Source: Bacteroidales bacterium
GTDB lineage: Bacteria > Bacteroidota > Bacteroidia > Bacteroidales > UBA932
Assembly: GCA_017546125.1 (NCBI GenBank)
Contig: JAFYXO010000027.1
Location: 19,270-83,269 of the forward strand
Length of the DNA stretch: 64,000 bases
Direction: 5' to 3'
Made by a program: the position numbers and the translations under genes
Shown here: positions 44,561 through 53,365 of the stretch, piece after piece
Numbering within the stretch: position 1 is the first letter of the stretch
Layout: the number at the start of each line of letters is the position of its first letter
The notes under the pieces: generated by a model
Told to the model about the DNA's origin: nothing
Databases searched by the model: none
Seen by the model: only the letters and a program-made list of their open reading frames with translations

Positions 44561-45406
44561 ATGAAAAAGAAGAAGCTTACCAGGAGATATCGCTTCTCTA
44601 TTATAGAGGACAACACCCATAAAGTTCGTTTTCAGTTCAAGGCGAGCAGGCTCACCACCATCATCGGCGGCGTAGTGGCTGTGCTGTTGCTGTTGGCTAT
44701 CCTGTTGACAATCATCGCCTACACCCCACTCAAACGCCTTATCCCGGGATACCCTTCACCTGAGACACGCAGGGAGGCAATTCAAAATGCTGCCAAGATC
44801 GAAAAACTCGAGCAGCAGCTCATCGTATGGTCCATCCAGATGGAGAACATCCAGCGCATATACAAAGGGGAGAAACCTGTCAATATCGACAGTCTGCTGA
44901 GGGACAGCTCGATCTTCAAAAATGTTTCCATCTCAGACATCTCGGCAGTAGAGGACTCTCTGCTCAAAGAGCAATTCCTCAAACAGGAGGAGTTTGACAT
45001 CTCATCCATCCACACTGCCAAGATAGAGCAGATCGAGGGTCTTTTGTTCTTCCCTCCGATCAAAGGTGTTATTACAGAGCAATATAACCCCGCTATCGGA
45101 CACCCCTTCGTAGATATTGCAGCGCCTAACAACTCCACCGTCTCTGCAGTGCTCGACGGCACCATCATATCGGCTGCATGGAACGATGAAACAGGCTTCA
45201 CAGTCCAGATCCAGCACACAAACGATCTGGTCTCAATATACAAGCACAACACCCGACTTCTCAAGAAAGCCGGGGAGAGGGTATCGGCCGGAACTCCTAT
45301 CGCCCTTGTTGGGGACGAAGGGAGCTTGAGCACCGGTCCTCACCTCCATTTCGAACTTTGGCACAAAGGGGAGCCTGTAGACCCTACAATGTATATCAAT
45401 TTTTAG
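44561..45406 (+). CDS. M23 (LytM-type) cell-wall peptidase
   Basis: 281 aa. A cytoplasmic basic N-terminus is followed by one membrane segment (about residues 32-53), a short coiled-coil stretch and a C-terminal LytM/peptidase M23 domain (about 165-281). The zinc-site residues are present: H181 and D185 (GHPFVD), and H261/H263 in PHLHFELW. It should cut or regulate peptidoglycan peptide bridges in the periplasm. It heads an operon with dxr, rseP and a DUF4837 gene (gaps of 6-7 bp). Confidence 0.9.
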   Translation: MKKKKLTRRYRFSIIEDNTHKVRFQFKASRLTTIIGGVVAVLLLLAILLTIIAYTPLKRLIPGYPSPETRREAIQNAAKIEKLEQQLIVWSIQMENIQRIYKGEKPVNIDSLLRDSSIFKNVSISDISAVEDSLLKEQFLKQEEFDISSIHTAKIEQIEGLLFFPPIKGVITEQYNPAIGHPFVDIAAPNNSTVSAVLDGTIISAAWNDETGFTVQIQHTNDLVSIYKHNTRLLKKAGERVSAGTPIALVGDEGSLSTGPHLHFELWHKGEPVDPTMYINF

Positions 45407-45413
45407 CACCCGT

Positions 45414-46571
45414 ATGAAAAGAAGAGTAGCAATTCTTGGCTCCACAGGCTCAATAGGGACACAAGCTCTCGATGTGATAGCGCAGCACCCCGACCTTTTC
45501 GAGGTGGAACTCCTTACAGCCAATAACTCTAAGGATCTCCTCATCGAGCAGGCTGTCCGCTTCAATGCAAACACAGTGGTAATCGGCAACAAGGATCTCT
45601 ACAAAGAGGTCTCAGAGGCCCTCAATCCACACATGATAAAGGTATTTGCAGGCAATGACTCCATCTCGGAGATCCTCGAATACAGCACAAACATAGATAT
45701 CGTTGTAGCCTCAATGGTGGGATTCAGCGGATTGAAACCTACCCTCGCTGCCATCCGCTCAGGGAAAACCATTGCCCTGGCAAACAAAGAGACACTTGTG
45801 GCTGCAGGTGAAATAGTCACCGGGCAGGCCAAAAGGCACAACAGCTTCATAATCCCTGTGGATTCGGAGCACTCTGCCATCTTCCAGTCACTCCAGGGGG
45901 AGAGGGCTGAGATAGAGAAAATCCTCCTAACCGCATCAGGGGGGCCATTCCTCGATGCTACCGTAGAGCAAATGGCCGCCGCCACCAAGGAGATTGCCTT
46001 GAAACACCCCCGCTGGAATATGGGTGCAAAGGTGACCATTGACTCCGCAAGCATGATGAACAAAGGGCTCGAGATGATTGAGGCACGCTGGCTCTTCGAT
46101 GTGGACCCATCCAAAATCCAGATGGTGATCCATCCCCAATCGATCATCCACTCGATGGTCCAGTTTACCGACGGCTCGATAATCGGGCAGCTTGGGGTTC
46201 CCGATATGAGGATCCCTATCCAATATGCACTATCGTACCCTTACCGCATACCGCTGAATGTCGACAGGCTCGATTTGTTCAAAGTGGCGACCTTCACCTT
46301 CAGGGAGCCGGATATGGAGAAATTCCCGTGCATCAAGATTGCGTACGAATCGATTGCCCATGGGGGCAACATCCCCTGTATAATGAACGCTGCCAACGAA
46401 GTGGCGGTCGCCGCATTCCTCAGGGACAAGATCAAATTTACCGATATCCCTTCAGTGATAGAGAGGACCATCGGGAAGTCAAATTTCATAGCAAAACCTA
46501 CCATCGAAGATATATTCGAGTCGGACAAGGAGGGCAGGATTTTTGCTAAAGAGTTCGTGAATTTAGATTAA
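45414..46571 (+). CDS. dxr: 1-deoxy-D-xylulose 5-phosphate reductoisomerase
   Basis: 385 aa. It makes 2-C-methyl-D-erythritol 4-phosphate in the MEP isoprenoid pathway, using NADPH. The dinucleotide site GSTGSIGTQALDV (residues 8-20), NKETLVAAGE, the metal site VDSEHSAIFQ, the flexible loop ASGGPF and the substrate block HPRWNMGAKVTIDSASMMNKG are all present. Start and length are standard. Confidence 0.97.
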   Translation: MKRRVAILGSTGSIGTQALDVIAQHPDLFEVELLTANNSKDLLIEQAVRFNANTVVIGNKDLYKEVSEALNPHMIKVFAGNDSISEILEYSTNIDIVVASMVGFSGLKPTLAAIRSGKTIALANKETLVAAGEIVTGQAKRHNSFIIPVDSEHSAIFQSLQGERAEIEKILLTASGGPFLDATVEQMAAATKEIALKHPRWNMGAKVTIDSASMMNKGLEMIEARWLFDVDPSKIQMVIHPQSIIHSMVQFTDGSIIGQLGVPDMRIPIQYALSYPYRIPLNVDRLDLFKVATFTFREPDMEKFPCIKIAYESIAHGGNIPCIMNAANEVAVAAFLRDKIKFTDIPSVIERTIGKSNFIAKPTIEDIFESDKEGRIFAKEFVNLD

Positions 46572-46578
46572 GGCACTT

Positions 46579-47895
46579 ATGGATATTATTATAAGGATAG
46601 TTCAAGTTATTCTGGCCCTTTCGATTTTGGTGGTGGTACACGAGTTCGGCCACTTCCTGTTCGCCAAAGTCTTCAAGATAAGGGTGGAGAAATTTTACCT
46701 CTTCTTCCCCCCTGCACTCTTCAAATACAAACCGAAGAACAGCGACACCGAATGGGGAATCGGCTCCATCCCTCTTGGAGGATTCTGCAAGATTTCGGGG
46801 ATGATAGACGAGTCGATGGACAAAGAGACCATGGCTCAGGAGCCAAAACCTTGGGAATACAGAACAAAACCTGCATGGCAGAGGCTGCTTGTAATCTCAG
46901 GTGGTGTACTTTTCAACTTCATCTTCGCAATGGTCCTCTATTCCGCTATCCTGTTCACTTGGGGAGAGGAGTACTTGAAAAATGAGGATGCCATCTACGG
47001 AATCCAGACCAATCCCCTCTCTGCAGAGATTGGGTTCAGGGATGGTGACAAGATCCTCGCCTTTGACGGAGTGGTTCCGAACAATTTTGCAGAGCTTCAG
47101 GTGGACCTCGTACGTTCACAGGCCAAAACTGCTACAGTGCTCCGTGGCACAGACACAGTGGTGATAGATATAGACCCTGCATACATCCCTGCCATATTGA
47201 ACACCCCTGGTATGTTTATGATAACTGCACCTGTAGCTATCGCAGAGGTACCGGACACATCCATCAACTTCTCTGCAGGACTTCTCCCCGGAGACAGATT
47301 TACCAAGGTGGCAGATCGCGAGGTGGTATCGTTCAACTCATTGCAAAACGCACTGGCTGCACACAAAGGGGAGATCACCCCTATTGAGTTCAAAAGGGGC
47401 AACGAATATGTGACATATGATCTTCAGGTAAATGAGAATGGTAAAATAGAGGTGGTGCTCCAGAGTGATGTATCAGAATTCCACGTCACCAAAAAAGAGT
47501 ATACCCTCCTTGGAGCAATACCCGCCGGTATCTCCAAAACATTCAACACCGTCGCTGACTATATAAAAGAGTTGGGACTTATATTCTCTCCTAAGACTGA
47601 GGCTTACAAATCTGTGGGAAGCTTCATAGCCATAGGGAGCATATTCCCTACAGCATGGAACTGGGAAGCATTCTGGAATATCGTGGCGCTACTCTCTGTA
47701 ATGCTTGCGGTAATCAATCTACTCCCTATCCCGGCACTTGATGGAGGACACATAGTCTTCACCATCTACGAAATAATCACAGGACGCAAACCATCTGACA
47801 AATTTATGGAATATGCCCAGATGGTAGGGATGATCTTCCTCCTTCTGATCATGTTCCTGGCTTTTGGAAACGACATTTTGAGACTATTTAGATAA
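46579..47895 (+). CDS. rseP: site-2 intramembrane zinc protease RseP
   Basis: 438 aa. An S2P-type membrane protease that in other bacteria cleaves anti-sigma factors and leftover signal peptides. The zinc motif HEFGH (H21, E22, H25) lies in the first membrane segment, and the third ligand is in LLPIPALDGGHI in the late segment. One or two PDZ domains occupy the periplasmic middle (about 120-330). It is in the dxr-rseP arrangement common in bacteria. Confidence 0.95.
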   Translation: MDIIIRIVQVILALSILVVVHEFGHFLFAKVFKIRVEKFYLFFPPALFKYKPKNSDTEWGIGSIPLGGFCKISGMIDESMDKETMAQEPKPWEYRTKPAWQRLLVISGGVLFNFIFAMVLYSAILFTWGEEYLKNEDAIYGIQTNPLSAEIGFRDGDKILAFDGVVPNNFAELQVDLVRSQAKTATVLRGTDTVVIDIDPAYIPAILNTPGMFMITAPVAIAEVPDTSINFSAGLLPGDRFTKVADREVVSFNSLQNALAAHKGEITPIEFKRGNEYVTYDLQVNENGKIEVVLQSDVSEFHVTKKEYTLLGAIPAGISKTFNTVADYIKELGLIFSPKTEAYKSVGSFIAIGSIFPTAWNWEAFWNIVALLSVMLAVINLLPIPALDGGHIVFTIYEIITGRKPSDKFMEYAQMVGMIFLLLIMFLAFGNDILRLFR

Positions 47896-47901
47896 TACAA
47901 T

Positions 47902-48897
47902 ATGAGAACACTTAAAACTATCCTGACAATAGCATTTGCAGCCATCCTTATGGTATCCTGCAAAAACGAAGACAAGAAGAACTATCTTCCCAACATATCC
48001 GGCAAACCAGGCGAAGTGCTGTTGGTATTGGATAAAAACGAATGGGAGAGTGAACTTGGCACAGCTTTGAGGGAGACCCTCTCTGAAGATTTCCCTTATT
48101 TGCCACAGAGAGAGCCTATCTTCAACCTCTTCAACACCACACCAAGCTCATTCCAGAGCTATGGAGCATACTCTACCCATAGAAATATTGTAAGGATCCA
48201 TATCGGGGATGTATACGACACCACCCGTGTTGCTTACCAGGAGGACGTATGGGCAGCACCCCAGATCGTCATCACCATCTCTGCCCCTGACAAATACAGT
48301 GCACTAAATGCATTTGAGGCCCACAGAGAGAGGATCGTAAGCTCATTGGAGACAGCTGAACGCAACAGAATCATCAGAAACGCCAAAAAGTACCAGGAGA
48401 TCTCTCTACGCCAATTGGTTCTTGACGAATATGGTGGAGCACCATACTTCCCACAAGGTTACACATTGAAGAAAAAGACCGACAATTTCATCTGGATTTC
48501 ATACGAAACCACATATGTAAATCAGGGTATCTTCATATACACCTATCCATACAACGGAGAGAAACTCAGCTCACAGACCGTAGTGGAGCACCGCAACAAA
48601 ATAATGGAGGAAAATGTACCTGGAATGAGGGATGGCAGCTATATGACTACCGGTGCTTTTGTAGTGCCAAGCTTCAATTGGCTCCAATACAAAGGGAGAA
48701 CTTTCGCCGAGACCCGTGGACTATGGGAGGTGGAGAACGACTATATGGGTGGACCTTTTGTCTGCCACACCTATTTGGATAAAGAGCAGAAAAATGTAAT
48801 TGTCCTTGAAGGATTTATCTATGCCCCCAAGTTTGACAAGAGGAATTATCTGAGACATGTGGAATCAATCCTCTACTCATTTGAATGGGCTAATTAA
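47902..48897 (+). CDS. DUF4837 family lipoprotein
   Basis: 331 aa with the lipobox MVSC (Cys at about residue 19). The body (LPNISGKPGEVLLVLDKNEWES ... YLPQREPIFNLFNTTPSSF ... LDEYGGAPYFPQGYTLKKKTDNFIWISYET) matches the Bacteroidetes family DUF4837 as I remember it. It has no known function and no visible catalytic motif. It closes the M23-dxr-rseP operon, 6 bp after rseP, which suggests an envelope role. Confidence 0.8.
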   Translation: MRTLKTILTIAFAAILMVSCKNEDKKNYLPNISGKPGEVLLVLDKNEWESELGTALRETLSEDFPYLPQREPIFNLFNTTPSSFQSYGAYSTHRNIVRIHIGDVYDTTRVAYQEDVWAAPQIVITISAPDKYSALNAFEAHRERIVSSLETAERNRIIRNAKKYQEISLRQLVLDEYGGAPYFPQGYTLKKKTDNFIWISYETTYVNQGIFIYTYPYNGEKLSSQTVVEHRNKIMEENVPGMRDGSYMTTGAFVVPSFNWLQYKGRTFAETRGLWEVENDYMGGPFVCHTYLDKEQKNVIVLEGFIYAPKFDKRNYLRHVESILYSFEWAN

Positions 48898-48925
48898 CAT
48901 TTTTTTAACTTTTTTTTCAAAGAAG

Positions 48926-48956
48926 TTTGGAGAGTAAAAAATAATTTCTACCTTTG
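48926..48956 (+). promoter_or_regulatory. promoter of tRNA-Glu and rpsT
   Basis: TTTG at 48926-48929, 19 nt, then TACCTTTG at 48949-48956: full consensus with ideal spacing. Confidence 0.85.
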
Positions 48957-48995
48957 CACTCCCAATCACGAAAACTGGTGATTTGGTCCAAACAA

Positions 48996-49070
48996 GGTGG
49001 GTTCGTCTAACGGTTAGGACTCAAGATTTTCATTCTTGCAATAGGGGTTCGATTCCCCTACCCACTACCA
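48996..49070 (+). tRNA. tRNA-Glu (UUC anticodon)
   Basis: 75 nt including an encoded CCA. The acceptor stem GGTGGGT pairs with ACCCACT (one G-T). D stem GTCT/GGAC; anticodon stem CAAGA/TCTTG with loop TTTTCAT, anticodon TTC. T arm AGGGG-TTCGATT-CCCCT. All stems close, so the fold is complete. The rpsT gene follows at 49091, probably on the same transcript. Confidence 0.96.
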
Positions 49071-49090
49071 AAAAATAAAAAAATATTATA

Positions 49091-49342
49091 ATGGCAAATC
49101 ACGCATCAGCAGACAAGCGTTATCGCCAGAGCGAGAAACGCAGATTGCATAACAAGTATTATGCAAAAACAACAAGAAACGCGATTAGAGCGTTAAGAAA
49201 CACAACTGACAAAGAAGCTGCTCAAGCACTTCTTCCAAAAGTTTCTTCAATGATTGACAAACTTGCTAAAATTAACGTTATTCACGCTAACAAAGCAGCC
49301 AATCTAAAAAGTGGAATTTCATCATACGTTAACAAACTATAA
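49091..49342 (+). CDS. rpsT: 30S ribosomal protein S20
   Basis: 83 aa, lysine- and alanine-rich and all helical. [36 protein letters not shown] is a typical S20 start, and [19 protein letters not shown] is the C-terminal rRNA-binding block. It is probably co-transcribed with the tRNA-Glu 20 nt upstream. The terminator at 49373-49407 follows. Confidence 0.96.
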   Translation: MANHASADKRYRQSEKRRLHNKYYAKTTRNAIRALRNTTDKEAAQALLPKVSSMIDKLAKINVIHANKAANLKSGISSYVNKL

Positions 49343-49372
49343 GAAATTTACTTTTTGTCATAAAGAAATAGA

Positions 49373-49407
49373 AAAACTTCTCAACCTTTGTTGGGAAGTT
49401 TTTTTAT
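49373..49407 (+). terminator. intrinsic terminator of rpsT
   Basis: An 11-bp stem (49375-49385 with 49390-49400, one G-U pair) and a 4-nt loop are followed by a T tract. Confidence 0.88.
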
Positions 49408-49413
49408 TGTACT

Positions 49414-50103
49414 ATGGCATCTAAAATCAAAATCAAAGATTGGAGTAGAGAAGAGAGGCCGCGGGAGAAAATGTTATTGCTTGGTGCCAAAGCACTGAAC
49501 AACTCTGAACTTCTGGCTATCCTACTCCGCTCAGGAGATTCACAGCAGACCGCTGTAGATCTCGCAAAGGGGCTCCTTGCCTCACAGGAACATTCACTAA
49601 CCAAACTCTCCAGACTCAGCTATGAGGAGCTCTGCTCAATAAAAGGGGTAGGTCCATCCAAAGCCACCTCTATAATGGCTGCATTTGAGATAGCCAACCG
49701 GATATCCGGGGAGACTTTGGACCCTCAACCACAAATAAGCTGCGCCTGGGACGCCTTCCAGATTATGAAACCCCATTTCTACAACCTTCTTCACGAAGAG
49801 TGCTGGGTCCTCTACCTCAACAACCAGAACAGGGTCATACATAAGGAGTGCGTCAGCAAAGGGGGGACACACAGCACCGTTCTGGACCCTAAAATAATCA
49901 TCAAAAAAGGGGTTGACAAACTGGCAAACGGTCTGATACTGTTCCACAATCACCCCAGCGGAAATCCTACCCCGGGAGAGGAGGACAAGAGGCAGACAAA
50001 ACTCCTGAAAGAGGCGGCATCCATACTGGATATGAGATTATTGGACCATATTATCGTCTCGGGTCAGAAGTATTACAGTTTTTCAGAAAACACGACCATA
50101 TGA
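49414..50103 (+). CDS. radC: RadC-like JAB/MPN domain protein
   Basis: 229 aa. A helix-hairpin-helix region (residues 55-95, EELCSIKGVGPSKATSIMAAFEI) precedes the JAMM metal motif HNHPSGNPTPGEED (H178, H180, D191). RadC was once called a DNA repair protein; its true reaction is uncertain. Length and motifs are standard. It begins right after the rpsT terminator, with no clear promoter of its own. Confidence 0.92.
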   Translation: MASKIKIKDWSREERPREKMLLLGAKALNNSELLAILLRSGDSQQTAVDLAKGLLASQEHSLTKLSRLSYEELCSIKGVGPSKATSIMAAFEIANRISGETLDPQPQISCAWDAFQIMKPHFYNLLHEECWVLYLNNQNRVIHKECVSKGGTHSTVLDPKIIIKKGVDKLANGLILFHNHPSGNPTPGEEDKRQTKLLKEAASILDMRLLDHIIVSGQKYYSFSENTTI

Positions 50104-50117
50104 AGAGGAATATTTTA

Positions 50118-50125
50118 TAACTTTG
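50118..50125 (+). promoter_or_regulatory. -7 box for upp
   Basis: TAACTTTG, 16 nt before the ATG at 50142, overlapping the region just after the radC stop. Confidence 0.5.
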
Positions 50126-50141
50126 TCAAAATTTACAAATT

Positions 50142-50795
50142 ATGGAAATCATCAATCTTGGGGAACAAAAATCTGTCCTTAATCAGTACATTGTGGAAAT
50201 CCGTGACCAGATTATCCAGAAGGATAGTATGAAATTCAGAAAAAATCTTGAAAGGATCGGATCATTCATCGCATGTGAAATCAGCAAAACACTGGAGTAC
50301 AAACCTCTTGAGGTTACCACCCCTCTGGGTATAGCTCAAACCACCACATACGAAAACAATATCGTCATCGCAAGTATCCTTAGAGCAGGTATTCCTCTTC
50401 ACGACGGAATTTTAAATATTTTCGACAGAGCACAAAATGCATTTATCGGTGCTTACAGAAAATATGGAAAAGACAATAAGTTCAACATTGAGGTCGAATA
50501 TGCAAGTGCCCCTAAGATTGAGGACAAGGTACTTATTCTGGCAGACACCATGCTGGCTACAGGCGCATCATTGGTTCTTGCTTACGAAAGACTACTTAAA
50601 AACGGCACTCCAAAGCACACCCATATCGTCTCTACGATAGCAAGTGCTGATGGTGTGGAATACCTTAAGAAACATATCACAGACAAAAATGTCACCCTTT
50701 GGCTTGCTGCTGTAGACGAGGAGCTTACCAACAAGTCTTACATCGTTCCAGGCTTGGGTGATGCCGGTGATCTGGCATACGGAAGCAAACTATAA
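50142..50795 (+). CDS. upp: uracil phosphoribosyltransferase
   Basis: 217 aa. It converts uracil and PRPP to UMP in pyrimidine salvage. The PRPP-binding loop LILADTMLATGASLVLAYERL and the uracil-binding C-terminus VPGLGDAGDLAYGSKL are present, as is the IVIASILRAGIPLHDG block. Its end overlaps the convergent rpoN by 6 bp, so no terminator can fit between them. Confidence 0.94.
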   Translation: MEIINLGEQKSVLNQYIVEIRDQIIQKDSMKFRKNLERIGSFIACEISKTLEYKPLEVTTPLGIAQTTTYENNIVIASILRAGIPLHDGILNIFDRAQNAFIGAYRKYGKDNKFNIEVEYASAPKIEDKVLILADTMLATGASLVLAYERLLKNGTPKHTHIVSTIASADGVEYLKKHITDKNVTLWLAAVDEELTNKSYIVPGLGDAGDLAYGSKL

Positions 50796-52196
50796 CTCTT
50801 TACGGAGTCTTGCAATAGGGAGATTCAGCTGTTCGCGATATTTGGCTACAGTTCTCCTTGCCACCTTATACCCTTTATCTGTGAGGACTTTTACAAGTTC
50901 TTCATCGGTAAGGGGTTTTCTTTTGTCCTCACCTTCGATGCTCTCCTGCAGCACCTTCTTGATCTCACGTGTAGAGACCTCTTCGCCGCTGCTGTTCATC
51001 AAACCCTCAGAGAAGAAATATTTCAGTGAGAAGATACCGAACTGTGTCTGAATATATTTTGAGCTCACCACTCTGGAGATGGTGGAGATATCAAGATTTG
51101 TCTTCTCTGCAATATCCTTCAATACCATTGGCTTGAGATTTGCCTCATCTCCGGTAAGGAAGAACTCCTTCTGGAAGCTGATTATGGCATTCATGGTGTT
51201 CTGAAGTGTATTGTGGCGCTGTTTGATAGCCTCAACGAACCACTTGGCAGAGTCAAGCTTCTGCTTCACGAACGAGGCAGCCTCTTTTCCTGCCCTGGTA
51301 GAGGAATTGGCAGAATCCAACAACACCTGCGCATACCTTTTATTTACCTTAAGTTCGGGGATATTGAATTTGGGCATGGTCATCTGAAGTTCCCCATCCT
51401 TCTCCTCCAAAAGGAAGTCGGGGATTATCTGCTGCGCTTGCTCAGTATAAGAGTCATCAATCTGACCGCCGGGACGTGGATTGAGATGGACAATCTCATC
51501 TACCGCCTCTTTAAGCTGCCCCTCTGAGATCTCGAGCTTTGAGACAATTTTATCGTAATGCTTCTTGGTGAACTCAGGGAAGTAATCTGAAAGAATAGTG
51601 TATGCCAACTCTCTCGCCGGAGTCCTCTCAAGAGAATCTATCTGAAGAAGCAGGCACTCCTGAAGATCTCTGGCCCCTACACCCACAGGCTCAAACTCCT
51701 GAATGACTTTCAAAATCCTCTCCACCTCCACTTCATCGGTCTCAATACCCAATCTGAAAGCGATATCATCAGACAACGACTCCAAATCTCTGCGGAGATA
51801 TCCGTCATCATCCAGACTTCCGATGATAAAAAGGGCTATAGAGTGACTTCTGGAATCGAGTTTGCTGTATCCAAGCTGATTTTCCAGACTCTGGTGAAAA
51901 CTCTCCTTTACGGAGAATGTATTGTATTGGGGTTTGATATCTTTCCCCTGATTATTTACATATAGCTTATATGATGGTGTAGAGTCATCTGCAGAATATT
52001 CGCTCAGAGAGACGTTCTTGGGGATATCGTCCCCATCTTCACTCTCATTGCTCTCCTCCAAAACCGGATTCTCCTCCAATTTTCTCCTGATCTCCTGCTC
52101 AAGCTCCAATGTGGGAAGCTCCAACAACTTTATAGTCTGGATCTGTAGTGGGGAGAGCCCCTGCTGCATTTTCTGGTGTAAGCCCTGCTTTAACAT
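50790..52196 (-). CDS. rpoN: RNA polymerase sigma-54 factor
   Basis: 468 aa. The Gln-rich activator-interacting region I is at the N-terminus (GLHQKMQQGLSPLQIQTIKLLELPTLELEQEI). The core-binding domain and the HTH domain follow, and the RpoN box ARRTVAKYRE lies about 15 residues from the C-terminus. It directs transcription of enhancer-dependent genes; no bEBP gene or -24/-12 promoter was noticed in the window. A CAAATATA (minus-strand TATATTTG) at 52216-52223 is a likely promoter box. Confidence 0.95.
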   Translation of the reverse strand: MLKQGLHQKMQQGLSPLQIQTIKLLELPTLELEQEIRRKLEENPVLEESNESEDGDDIPKNVSLSEYSADDSTPSYKLYVNNQGKDIKPQYNTFSVKESFHQSLENQLGYSKLDSRSHSIALFIIGSLDDDGYLRRDLESLSDDIAFRLGIETDEVEVERILKVIQEFEPVGVGARDLQECLLLQIDSLERTPARELAYTILSDYFPEFTKKHYDKIVSKLEISEGQLKEAVDEIVHLNPRPGGQIDDSYTEQAQQIIPDFLLEEKDGELQMTMPKFNIPELKVNKRYAQVLLDSANSSTRAGKEAASFVKQKLDSAKWFVEAIKQRHNTLQNTMNAIISFQKEFFLTGDEANLKPMVLKDIAEKTNLDISTISRVVSSKYIQTQFGIFSLKYFFSEGLMNSSGEEVSTREIKKVLQESIEGEDKRKPLTDEELVKVLTDKGYKVARRTVAKYREQLNLPIARLRKEL

Positions 52197-52215
52197 ATTC
52201 TCAACCTTATCAATA

Positions 52216-52223
52216 CAAATATA
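52216..52223 (-). promoter_or_regulatory. -7 box for rpoN
   Basis: TATATTTG on the minus strand, 19 nt before the ATG at 52196. The -33 element is a weaker ATTG. Confidence 0.45.
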
Positions 52224-52256
52224 ATAAAATTTCGGCTTACCTCTACAATGTGGCCG

Positions 52257-53354
52257 CTATTTTAGCCCCATCATAAAATAGGCTCCGATAGGATTTAACC
52301 CACCACTGCCAAAAGTGTGCCTTAATGTTTTATCTTTTGCAAAAACATAGATATCACCTTCACTCACATAGTCAGAGGTGCCGATATAGACATCATTTGT
52401 CACAGGATCTACGGAGATAAATGTAGGGGAATTTTTGATAACTGTACCATCATCCACCAGAAAATCTGCCTCCATAACCCCTGAAAGTGTGTTATATACA
52501 CCTATAGAGCTGATAGCATTCCAGTTCTCGTCATACTGGGCTGAAACATAATACAATTTGCTGTCTGAACCCATCGCCATATAGGTGACAGGGCGGTCAG
52601 TAAGGACCTGCACATCATAACTTCTGGGGTCGATTCTCTGCAGGGTGTTTGGTACAGAGACATAATCACCCATAGAGATAAGGAACAACTCTCCTCTGAT
52701 ATTTGTAAGGAGTTCGGTAGGATTTGAAGCCACCTCAATAGTAGCCACCTCCTGCATAATATCCTGAACCGTAACGACCGAAACGGTGTTGCCATAATCT
52801 TTACCCACTGTAAAGTTCATACCTCCGGAATTGGCCACAAACACCTTGTCATCCACTGCTGCAAGACCTTCAGGGTTATCTCCCACTTCAATCAGTTTTC
52901 TCGAAAAATCAAGGGTATCTATCTGTGCCAGAAAACCTTCATACATGGTAGCATACACTTTGCCATTGTGACCCAGCAGGGCCCTTGGCGACAAATTCGG
53001 ACCACCATCCTCGAAGATTCTGAGCTCTTTCAATATCTTCCCTTTTCTGTCGGTAACGAATATCACTTTTGAATTATATACTGCTATATACATTTTACCC
53101 CCATATATGAGCATATCCTGAGCCAGGTCTCCAAGTTTCTTTCCGTTGGCATTTTCAAAGACATTTGTGGAGATCGCCTTTGAATCCGGATTATAGAGAG
53201 CCAGAGAGGCGTCATTTGAGGCATAGTTGCCGTTATTCAGGATATATACCCCTTCTGTCACCACTGCTGGTGGAACATCATCTCCAGTATCTATATTGCA
53301 GGAGCTGACAAAAACCAATGAAACTGAAAGTAGAAGTACAAAAATCTTTTTCAT
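52257..53354 (-). CDS. btuG: BtuG-like surface propeller lipoprotein (cobalamin binding)
   Basis: 365 aa with lipobox FVSSC (C19). The body is a repeated four-strand pattern (VYILNNGNYASNDASLALYNP, KVYATMYEGFLAQIDT, KVFVANSGGMNF, DVYIGTSDYVSEGDIYVF), fitting a seven-bladed YncE/DUF5074-type propeller. It lies 11 bp downstream of a BtuB-like receptor that is under a cobalamin riboswitch. In Bacteroides such a partner is BtuG, which captures B12 at the cell surface. The symbol is inferred from context and fold; binding is not shown. Confidence 0.7.
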   Translation of the reverse strand: MKKIFVLLLSVSLVFVSSCNIDTGDDVPPAVVTEGVYILNNGNYASNDASLALYNPDSKAISTNVFENANGKKLGDLAQDMLIYGGKMYIAVYNSKVIFVTDRKGKILKELRIFEDGGPNLSPRALLGHNGKVYATMYEGFLAQIDTLDFSRKLIEVGDNPEGLAAVDDKVFVANSGGMNFTVGKDYGNTVSVVTVQDIMQEVATIEVASNPTELLTNIRGELFLISMGDYVSVPNTLQRIDPRSYDVQVLTDRPVTYMAMGSDSKLYYVSAQYDENWNAISSIGVYNTLSGVMEADFLVDDGTVIKNSPTFISVDPVTNDVYIGTSDYVSEGDIYVFAKDKTLRHTFGSGGLNPIGAYFMMGLK

Positions 53355-53365
53355 ATCTGATAATT